Positions 1-5,199 of a stretch of 5,199 nt of DNA are shown one piece after another. Each line of letters opens with the position of its first letter. The stretch's first letter is position 1. Both the position numbers and the translations under genes were made by a program. The notes beneath the pieces are model-generated. The model was not told the DNA's origin. It saw nothing but the letters and a program-made list of their open reading frames with translations, and made no database searches. The stretch is from Flavobacteriaceae bacterium (GTDB lineage: Bacteria > Bacteroidota > Bacteroidia > Flavobacteriales > Flavobacteriaceae): assembly GCA_947443815.1 (NCBI GenBank), contig CANEXR010000214.1, positions 1 to 5,199 on the forward strand. Direction: 5' to 3'.

Positions 1-459
1 AATATATTTTACATCAAACAAAAAAATACCGTTAAATGATTGAAAATATATTTTATTATTGAATTTGAATATCTTCCAAATTTCCTCATTATTATTGTCA
101 TCAAAAACCTTATTCCCATTAGAAATAGATACATAATTCATTTTCCCATCTTTGCGATACCAATATCCAAATTCCTTATAAGAACCCGAATAAATTTTAT
201 CACCATCAACCATTATAGAGCGAATAATTGTTTTATTTGGCAACGTATATTTCTCCCATTTTACACCGTCGTAACGTAATAAATAATAATTATTGGCAAA
301 GTACATGGCAGCATCATTACCTTGTGCTACATTCCAAATCTGATTATCCCCTTGATAATTTGACTTACTGTAATTTTCAACAAAGGGAAGTAACTCCTGT
401 GAATAAATGGGCAAGGATATAAAAACAAAAAAGAGAATCTGAAGTAGTTTGGTTTTCAA
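1..459 (-). CDS. N-terminal part of an exported propeller-type sensor, probably a Y_Y_Y/LuxR-family regulator (runs off the window)
   Basis: The frame stays open from 459 to the window edge and gives 153 residues, so the gene is cut at its C-terminal side. Residues 1-20 look like a signal peptide: Lys2 and Lys4, a hydrophobic core LLQILFFVFISLP, then IYS before Gln21, a common cleavage context in Bacteroidota. The mature part resembles beta-propeller blades, with an IWNVAQG stretch at 41-47, MYFAN at 52-56, LRYDG at 61-65, and a second IW...IYF...LFDV unit from about 128. From memory, such N-termini belong to roughly 900-residue flavobacterial proteins with a periplasmic propeller, a Y_Y_Y domain, one membrane helix and a cytoplasmic LuxR-type HTH. 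That output domain is outside the window and is inferred. No ATG is in frame before residue 52, and a stop lies four codons ahead of an upstream TTG at 480. TTG at 459 is preferred because it gives a compact signal peptide. A histidine kinase of hybrid type is the main alternative. Confidence 0.75.
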   Translation of the reverse strand, partial: MKTKLLQILFFVFISLPIYSQELLPFVENYSKSNYQGDNQIWNVAQGNDAAMYFANNYYLLRYDGVKWEKYTLPNKTIIRSIMVDGDKIYSGSYKEFGYWYRKDGKMNYVSISNGNKVFDDNNNEEIWKIFKFNNKIYFQSFNGIFLFDVKYI

Positions 460-477
460 AACAAGTAGATTTATTTT

Positions 478-485
478 CAAATATA
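478..485 (-). promoter_or_regulatory. Candidate Bacteroidota -7 box for the sensor gene
   Basis: On the minus strand this reads TATATTTG, an exact match to the phylum's TAnnTTTG -7 consensus. It ends 18 bases before the TTG at 459, which would leave a leader of about a dozen bases. No good TTG -33 element sits at the usual spacing: the nearest TTG is only 12 bases upstream and further out the sequence is T-rich. The call therefore rests on one element. If right, it excludes the alternative TTG at 480, which lies inside the box. Confidence 0.4.
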
Positions 486-510
486 ATTACATTTCTTCAA
501 TAAAAAGGAT

Positions 511-540
511 AAAAAAAGCCTCCAATACAGAAGCCCTATT
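511..540 (-). terminator. Intrinsic terminator after ackA
   Basis: On the minus strand, GCTTC (534-530) pairs with GAGGC (522-518) around a 7-base loop. The stem can extend by G-U pairs and is followed directly by seven Ts (517-511). It begins about 20 bases past the ackA stop codon. The stem is short and contains one G-U pair, but its position and T-run fit an end for the ackA transcript, which would separate it from the sensor gene. Confidence 0.65.
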
Positions 541-556
541 TGCATTTAATTTTATA

Positions 557-1756
557 TTATTCCTGAAGCAATGCGTATACTTGATTTGCAATTTCTATTT
601 CTTCATTGGTAGGAACAATTAGAATTTTTGTTCTTGAATTAGGGGTACTAATTTCACGTATTTCTTTGGAACGTATTTCATTTTTGGTGTTATCTAATTC
701 TAATCCAAAATAATCCATATCAGAACACACTAACTTTCGAATGTATGAAGAGTTTTCACCAATTCCTGCTGTAAAAACAATGGCATCAAGACCGTCTAAA
801 ACTGCTGCATAGGAACCTATATATTTTTTGATTCTATACGCATTCATGGCTAAAGCCAATTGACAATCCGCATTTCCTTTTTCAGCTTCTGCTTCAATAT
901 CTCTCAAATCACTAAAACCAGTAAGCCCAAGCATACCGCTTTGTTTTTGAAGCATTGTATTCACTGATTCGAGTGAATATCCCAGTGTATTTACCATATA
1001 AAAAATAACTGACTGATCCACATCCCCACTCCGAGTTCCCATAATCAAACCATTCATCGGACCAAATCCTAAGGTATGATCAATACTTTTTCCTTCCTTT
1101 ATAGCAGTCATACTGCATCCATTTCCTAGATGTATGGTTATAATTTTGGACGTTTTGGACGTTGTTTTTTCTTTTAAATAATGAATAGCTTTTTCAGAAA
1201 CATATTTATGACTCGTTCCGTGAAAACCATAAACCCGTATTTTATTTTCTGTCAAAAGAGCATTTGGAATTGCATATTTATGTGCTATAACAGGAATTGT
1301 TTGATGAAAGGCGGTATCAAAAACAGCAACTTGTTTCGCTTTCGCAAAAATAGCTGATGCCACTTGAATGCCTTCTAAATTAGCTGGATTATGCAGTGGA
1401 GCCAAGTCAAACAATTGTTGGATTTTTTCTTTTATTTCGTCTGTGATGAGTACAGTATCCGAAAAAGCACTTCCTCCATGCACTACGCGATGCCCAACAG
1501 CTCCAATTTCTGAAGCACTAGATATTACCCCTATTTTACTATCCATTAATAAATCAGCTATTTTTTCTAATCCTACTTTATGATTGGGAATAGCCATTAT
1601 TTCCGCTATTGTAACAGCATTTGTTGTGTAACTTAATGAGGCATTTTCTAATCCAATTCTGTCAATCATTCCACTGCAAATGACTTCATTGGACGGGGAA
1701 TCAATTAATTGGTATTTTATAGACGAGCTTCCTGAATTTATAATTACTATTTTCAT
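557..1756 (-). CDS. ackA: Acetate kinase
   Basis: AckA is a cytoplasmic kinase of the ASKHA fold. It transfers phosphate between acetyl phosphate and ADP, giving acetate and ATP, and also works in reverse; it needs Mg2+. At 399 residues it has the family's normal full length. The family landmarks are present in order: NSGSSSIK at 7-14 (Asn7), VGHRVVHGG at 87-95 (Arg90), VFDTAFHQTIP at 145-155 (Asp147), YGFHGTSHKY at 176-185 (His179), the phosphate loop HLGNG at 209-213, MGTRSGD at 239-245 (Arg242), the adenosine motif TAGIGENS at 329-336, and PTNEE at 382-386 (Glu385). These correspond to the catalytic Asn, Arg, Asp, His, Arg and Glu known from the Methanosarcina enzyme. The ATG at 1756 places the NSGSSS motif at its usual distance from the N-terminus. 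No Shine-Dalgarno precedes it, only an A-rich stretch. It lies 83 bases after pta on the same strand and is probably co-transcribed with it. A short Thr-Ser-Lys duplication occurs at residues 199-204. Confidence 0.98.
   Translation of the reverse strand: MKIVIINSGSSSIKYQLIDSPSNEVICSGMIDRIGLENASLSYTTNAVTIAEIMAIPNHKVGLEKIADLLMDSKIGVISSASEIGAVGHRVVHGGSAFSDTVLITDEIKEKIQQLFDLAPLHNPANLEGIQVASAIFAKAKQVAVFDTAFHQTIPVIAHKYAIPNALLTENKIRVYGFHGTSHKYVSEKAIHYLKEKTTSKTSKIITIHLGNGCSMTAIKEGKSIDHTLGFGPMNGLIMGTRSGDVDQSVIFYMVNTLGYSLESVNTMLQKQSGMLGLTGFSDLRDIEAEAEKGNADCQLALAMNAYRIKKYIGSYAAVLDGLDAIVFTAGIGENSSYIRKLVCSDMDYFGLELDNTKNEIRSKEIREISTPNSRTKILIVPTNEEIEIANQVYALLQE
1144..1161 (-). repeat. 9-bp perfect tandem repeat inside ackA
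   Basis: The plus strand reads TTTTGGACG twice in immediate succession. Nine bases is three codons, so the reading frame is kept. The product has Thr-Ser-Lys twice (residues 199-204), in the linker just before the IITIHLGNG phosphate loop. It looks like a replication-slippage duplication in a tolerant surface loop. Confidence 0.85.
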
Positions 1757-1771
1757 TTGTATATTTTTTTT

Positions 1772-1822
1772 CCACGAAGGCGCTAAGTCACTACGTTTTA
1801 TTTTTTTACCGCAAAGGCGCTA
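1772..1822. repeat. Degenerate direct repeat in the pta-ackA gap
   Basis: Two copies of a 14-base unit start 37 bases apart: CCACGAAGGCGCTA at 1772-1785 and CCGCAAAGGCGCTA at 1809-1822. They match at 12 of 14 positions, and each follows a run of seven or more Ts on the plus strand. The units are GC-richer than the AT-rich DNA around them. From memory, CGCAAAGGCGCTAAG-like strings recur between genes in Flavobacterium and related genomes, so this is likely one occurrence of a dispersed intergenic repeat. It lies within the presumed pta-ackA transcript. No strong hairpin or terminator is apparent in it. Confidence 0.7.
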
Positions 1823-1839
1823 GTTTTTTACTCTAAAAT

Positions 1840-3933
1840 TTAGAATCCTTGCGCTTGAATGGCTGTAATTACGACTGTGTTAATAATATCATCAACCGTA
1901 CAACCACGGCTTAAATCGTTTACGGGTTTATTTAACCCTTGCAGCATAGGTCCAATAGCCAATGCACCTGTTTCTCTTTGAACAGCTTTGTAAGTATTGT
2001 TTCCTGTATTTAAATCTGGAAATATCAACACGCTAGCATGACCGGCTACTTCAGAATTAGGCATTTTGCTTTGCCCTACTTCCATATCAACTGCAGCATC
2101 ATATTGAATAGGACCCTCAATCTTTAAATCGGGCCGTTTTTGTCTCACAATTGCTGTTGCAGCTCTTACTTTATCAACTTCATTTCCTTTTCCAGAAGCA
2201 CCTGAAGAATAGGAAAGCATGGCTATTTTAGGTTCAATTCCAAAAGCTAAACTAGAATCAGCGGAAGAAATAGCAATTTCGGCCAATTGTTCTGCGGTTG
2301 GATTTGGATTAATCGCACAATCTCCAAATATAGAGACGCGGTCTTCCAAACACATAAAAAATATGGACGAAACAACTGATGAGTTGGGTTTGGTTTTAAT
2401 GAACTGCAAAGCGGGCAAAATTGTATGCTGTGTTGTATGCGCCGCACCAGAAACCATTCCGTCAGCATGTCCTTTGTAAACCATCATAGTGCCAAAATAC
2501 GAAACGTCTTCCATTAAATCTTTGGCCATAGCCATCGATACATTTTTTTCTTTTCGCAATTCATAATAAGTCGTTACATAATCATCATAATAATTTGATT
2601 CTCTTGGATTGATAATAGCGACTTTCGAAAAATCGAATTCTAAACCCAATTCAGCGACTTTATTTTCAATTTGTTTTTTATTGCCAATAATTGAAATGTC
2701 AACTACATCCATAGCCTGTAATCGGGCGGCGGCAGTAATAATTCTTTCATCATCTCCTTCTGGCAAAACAATGTGTTTTCGATGTTTTTTAGCTCTTTTT
2801 ACTAAGTTATATTGAAACATTTTGGGTGTCATCCCTTCGGCTTCAAAGGTGATGAGTTTTTGTGCCAAGGTATCTAAATCCACATACTTTTCGAAAGTGG
2901 TTATTGATGTTTCAATTTTTTGCAGGTTATTGGCATAAATTTTAGATTTAATCGCTCCGATTTGATTGGCAATATGATACGTTCCTCTTTCAACGGTAAA
3001 TATGGGTACAACAGTCGAAAGGCCTTCTATAAGTTTTAAAATACTCTCTTCGGGCATGATATTTCCAGTAAGAACAATGCCTGAAACTGACGGATAATTA
3101 ATAGATTCATTGGCTTGCAAAGCACCCAAAATAATATCCGCACGATCTCCAGGTGTAATAATTAAGGCATTTTCTTTGAGGTGCGTTAAATAATTAGGAA
3201 GCTGCATCGCTCCTATACTATAACTCCCTGTTTGATTGTTCAAATAGCCGTTACCAAACAAAACTTTGGCGCCTAATTCATTTACAATTTCTTGAATTGT
3301 AGGGTTGTTTAAACTTGAAATTAGCGGAATTGCGTTTATTAAAACCGAATCTGGTAAACTTTTATTTAGACCATCTGTAACCAAACTGAGGTTTTCTATT
3401 TGCACTTTATTGGCAATAACTGCTAAAACTTCGACTTCTTTTACTTTGAAAGAATCATATACTAAATACAAACTGTCGATTAATTCTTCCAGTGTTTTGC
3501 CAACACCTGAACCAATTATAATTGCTGGAATTCCTAAATTTTTAGCAATCAAAACATTCATATCCAATTCAATTGCTGTGCCATCCCCTGTAAAACTAGT
3601 GCCTTCAACCAGAACAAAGTCAAAGCGCTCCTCTAATCGTTTGTATTTTTCAATAATCAAATCAATGACCTCACCGAGTTTTCCTTTATTTTTCTTTTTG
3701 ATTAATTTACTTTTTGTAATTGCATAGGCATCTTCAAATGCAATATCCAAACCAAAATGAGAAATAATAGTTTCAATATGATTGTCTAAACTTCCTTCTT
3801 TAAAATCTTCAATAATGGGTCTAAAATAACCCACTTTGGCCGTTTTGCCAATCAATAAACGCATCAATCCCAAACTGATAATTGATTTTCCACAATTTTG
3901 CCCACTAGTAGCGATATAAATGGCTTTATTCAT
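1840..3933 (-). CDS. pta: Phosphate acetyltransferase, long two-part form
   Basis: Pta interconverts acetyl-CoA plus phosphate with acetyl phosphate plus CoA in the cytoplasm, feeding AckA. At 697 residues it is the long form, like the E. coli enzyme, rather than the roughly 330-residue catalytic-only form. Residues 1 to about 215 form a BioD-like P-loop NTPase-fold domain, with TSGQNCGKS at 9-17 and LVEGTSF at 108-114. A DRTGG-type domain follows at about 216-325, with its signature region reading PGDRAD at 261-266. The catalytic PTA_PTB domain spans about 375-692. Its landmarks are LPEGDDERI at 390-398, DGMVSGAAHTT at 491-501, IFGDCAINPNPT at 535-546, the substrate loop SYSSGASGKGNEVDKVRAAT at 574-593, GPIQYDAAVD at 607-616, and FPDLNTGNNTYK at 638-649. 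The N-terminal domains are known in the family to affect stability and regulation. The ATG at 3933 sits five residues before the first strand of the P-loop domain and is well placed. It lacks a Shine-Dalgarno sequence. No frameshift or lesion is seen. Confidence 0.98.
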   Translation of the reverse strand: MNKAIYIATSGQNCGKSIISLGLMRLLIGKTAKVGYFRPIIEDFKEGSLDNHIETIISHFGLDIAFEDAYAITKSKLIKKKNKGKLGEVIDLIIEKYKRLEERFDFVLVEGTSFTGDGTAIELDMNVLIAKNLGIPAIIIGSGVGKTLEELIDSLYLVYDSFKVKEVEVLAVIANKVQIENLSLVTDGLNKSLPDSVLINAIPLISSLNNPTIQEIVNELGAKVLFGNGYLNNQTGSYSIGAMQLPNYLTHLKENALIITPGDRADIILGALQANESINYPSVSGIVLTGNIMPEESILKLIEGLSTVVPIFTVERGTYHIANQIGAIKSKIYANNLQKIETSITTFEKYVDLDTLAQKLITFEAEGMTPKMFQYNLVKRAKKHRKHIVLPEGDDERIITAAARLQAMDVVDISIIGNKKQIENKVAELGLEFDFSKVAIINPRESNYYDDYVTTYYELRKEKNVSMAMAKDLMEDVSYFGTMMVYKGHADGMVSGAAHTTQHTILPALQFIKTKPNSSVVSSIFFMCLEDRVSIFGDCAINPNPTAEQLAEIAISSADSSLAFGIEPKIAMLSYSSGASGKGNEVDKVRAATAIVRQKRPDLKIEGPIQYDAAVDMEVGQSKMPNSEVAGHASVLIFPDLNTGNNTYKAVQRETGALAIGPMLQGLNKPVNDLSRGCTVDDIINTVVITAIQAQGF

Positions 3934-3953
3934 TTTTGTGTATTTTAATTATT

Positions 3954-3981
3954 CTATCCTAAATTGTTTAAATGACTGCAA
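3954..3981 (-). promoter_or_regulatory. Weak candidate promoter for pta-ackA
   Basis: In the corA-pta gap, the minus strand has TTG (3981-3979), 17 bases, then TAGGATAG (3961-3954), a partial match to the TTG-N17-23-TAnnTTTG promoter of Bacteroidota. Two of the three central Ts are missing from the -7 box. The position, about 20 bases before the pta ATG, is suitable. The match is poor enough to be chance in DNA this AT-rich. The rest of this 100-base gap holds a purine-rich stretch and no terminator hairpin. Confidence 0.22.
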
Positions 3982-4033
3982 CTATCTTTATAATTTCTTT
4001 CTCTTTTATCTCTTAATGCAACTCATTTTTTAA

Positions 4034-5104
4034 TCAAAACCAACGTCTTTTTTTAAAATAAAAAATCATCCCAATTACGATTAAAAACAGAACAACCATA
4101 ACAAAATAATACCCGTTTTTATATTCTAATTCTGGCATATTTTCAAAATTCATTCCGTAAACACCAACAATAAAAGTAAGCGGTATAAATATTGCCGAAA
4201 CAATAGTCAACGTCTTCATAATCTCGTTCATTTTATGCGTTTGTGCAGAAAAAAAGAAATTGGACGCACTTTCCAGCAACCCCATATCAGATTCAATTTG
4301 TTCCAACAATTCTAGACTTTTTTGATGTAAGCGATCAAAAAAACTATAGTTTTCCATTTCCAAACTGTTAAACACATCGTCATCTTTTATACTTTTAATA
4401 TCGTATAAAGAATCCCGAAGTGGAATGATGGAGCGTTTCAAAAAATTAAAATTATCTCGGTGCAATTCGATTTTTTCTAAAATAATAGGATCGGTACTTT
4501 TCTTGGTAGTATTAATCAATTCTTCTAATTTATCCTCTTCATTTTCTAAAGTAATATAGAAATTTTCCATGATAGCATCGAGAAGGATGTAGAGCAAATA
4601 ATCTGGTTTTTTGGTTCTTACAATCCCAGAATGTGTTCGGATACGTTCCCGAATATGAGTAAAAAAATCACTACGTTTTTCTTGAAAAGAAATCAGAATA
4701 CCGTCTTTTAATAAAAAACTAATTTGTTCTACACTTATACTTTCTGAATGCGCGGCTGGTAAAAGTGATTTGATATTGAAAAATAAAATATCCTGAGATT
4801 CTTCCAGTTTTGTCCTTCTAGTAGTATTCAAAATATCGGCTAACATGAAATTATCAATAGCAAAATAGCCCCCAATAGCTTTAATTAAATCAATATTATT
4901 TAGTCCGTGAATGTTAAGCCAATTTGTTTTTTGACCGTCTATAAAAGCATCTAAATCCTTAACTTTAAAGTCTTTATATTCGGTTACATCTAAATTATTA
5001 TAGACAAATAACTGCATTTCAGATTCCTTACTTTTATGAATACCTGTATATTCGAGATTGTAGGGCTGTAGTTTTTTGCCCTTCTTATATTTGATTTTAC
5101 GCAT
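4034..5104 (-). CDS. corA: CorA-family magnesium/cobalt channel
   Basis: CorA is a homopentameric inner-membrane channel that lets Mg2+ (and Co2+ or Ni2+) into the cytoplasm. The 356 residues match the length of Thermotoga CorA and align along the whole protein as I remember it. Residues 1 to about 290 form the cytoplasmic funnel, including LADILN at 88-93 (Asp90 lies where Thermotoga has its regulatory metal-binding Asp89), the segment SFQEKRSDFF at 139-148, RERIRTHSG at 152-160, and a long charged helical stretch from about 165 to 300. TM1 is about 298-316 and ends in the selectivity signature YGMN at 316-319. The short outer loop NFENMPEL follows, then TM2 at about 332-350 and a basic C-terminus KKRRWF that stays inside. 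The start at 5104 gives the N-terminal length seen in Thermotoga CorA. No Shine-Dalgarno is visible. CorA is normally gated by intracellular Mg2+ through the funnel. Zn2+-exporting ZntB is a relative, but the MPEL loop and overall match favour CorA. Confidence 0.95.
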   Translation of the reverse strand: MRKIKYKKGKKLQPYNLEYTGIHKSKESEMQLFVYNNLDVTEYKDFKVKDLDAFIDGQKTNWLNIHGLNNIDLIKAIGGYFAIDNFMLADILNTTRRTKLEESQDILFFNIKSLLPAAHSESISVEQISFLLKDGILISFQEKRSDFFTHIRERIRTHSGIVRTKKPDYLLYILLDAIMENFYITLENEEDKLEELINTTKKSTDPIILEKIELHRDNFNFLKRSIIPLRDSLYDIKSIKDDDVFNSLEMENYSFFDRLHQKSLELLEQIESDMGLLESASNFFFSAQTHKMNEIMKTLTIVSAIFIPLTFIVGVYGMNFENMPELEYKNGYYFVMVVLFLIVIGMIFYFKKRRWF

Positions 5105-5151
5105 GTTTAAACTTGATGATTGAAGTAGTAATATTACGAAATTCTTTTAAA

Positions 5152-5167
5152 AGGAATACCTATTCCT
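5152..5167. repeat. Short perfect inverted repeat upstream of corA
   Basis: AGGAATA and TATTCCT are perfect 7-base complements separated by CC, 48 bases before the corA start. It could be an operator-like dyad. On the minus strand it is followed by TTTT and could also be the weak end signal of a gene beyond the window. The remaining bases between corA and the window edge show no convincing promoter or coding start. Confidence 0.5.
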
Positions 5168-5199
5168 CCATTTTGATTTTTATAAAAAAGCGTTGTTTG

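Noticed and set aside
225..250. Unusual residues in AckA (GFGPMNG and GDVDQS in place of the common FTPLEG and GDIDP)
   Set aside because: As I recall, flavobacterial AckA proteins share similar substitutions, and the catalytic Arg242 is intact, so this is lineage variation. The coordinates here are residue numbers in AckA.
40..422. Two overlapping plus-strand open frames of 79 and 64 codons
   Set aside because: They lie opposite the sensor gene, whose minus-strand frame has a clear signal peptide and propeller-like motifs. The plus-strand peptides are hydrophobic and low-complexity with no recognisable domain.
480..480. Alternative TTG start at 480 for the sensor gene
   Set aside because: It lies inside the likely TATATTTG promoter element and adds seven residues before the positively charged start of the signal peptide without improving it.
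1832..1844. Inverted repeat TCTAAAATTTAGA spanning the pta stop codon, considered as a terminator
   Set aside because: The stem is nearly all A-T, the loop is only one to three bases, and on the minus strand it is followed by A-rich rather than T-rich sequence.
2219..2815. Several shorter open frames on both strands within pta
   Set aside because: They overlap conserved catalytic-domain codons of pta and carry no domain of their own.
3305..3727. Plus-strand open frame of 140 codons
   Set aside because: It is wholly opposite the N-terminal domain of pta, which aligns well with its family. It is Ser/Lys/Ile-rich, as expected for an antisense shadow in AT-rich DNA.

Overview
The window is AT-rich DNA from a member of the Bacteroidota, most likely Flavobacterium or a close relative. 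The evidence is threefold. The proteins read like flavobacterial versions of their families. Starts are preceded by A-rich stretches without Shine-Dalgarno sequences. One upstream region carries a TAnnTTTG-type -7 box, which is characteristic of this phylum. The genus is judged from memory of related proteins, not from a search.

All four genes lie on the minus strand, so transcription runs from high to low coordinates. In that order they are: a CorA-family divalent cation channel (5104-4034); a long, two-part phosphate acetyltransferase, pta (3933-1840); acetate kinase, ackA (1756-557); and the first 153 codons of a large secreted or membrane-anchored propeller-type sensor protein (459 to the window edge). 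The last gene has no in-frame ATG near its start and appears to begin at TTG. The gaps are 100, 83 and 97 bases. A probable intrinsic terminator follows ackA, and the sensor gene seems to have its own promoter behind it. No terminator is visible between corA and pta.

Pta and AckA form the classic acetate pathway. Pta converts acetyl-CoA and phosphate to acetyl phosphate, and AckA transfers that phosphate to ADP, giving acetate and ATP. The pathway can also run in reverse to activate acetate. Their adjacency in the order pta-ackA supports one transcription unit. CorA supplies Mg2+ or related ions, and its proximity may be incidental. The sensor is probably a separately expressed regulator whose output domain lies outside the window.

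The core is ordinary housekeeping DNA, and I see no new defence, mobile or biosynthetic system. The points worth a second look are a degenerate direct repeat of a dispersed-looking type in the pta-ackA gap, the TTG-started sensor, a 9-bp in-frame duplication inside ackA, and a short perfect inverted repeat upstream of corA.
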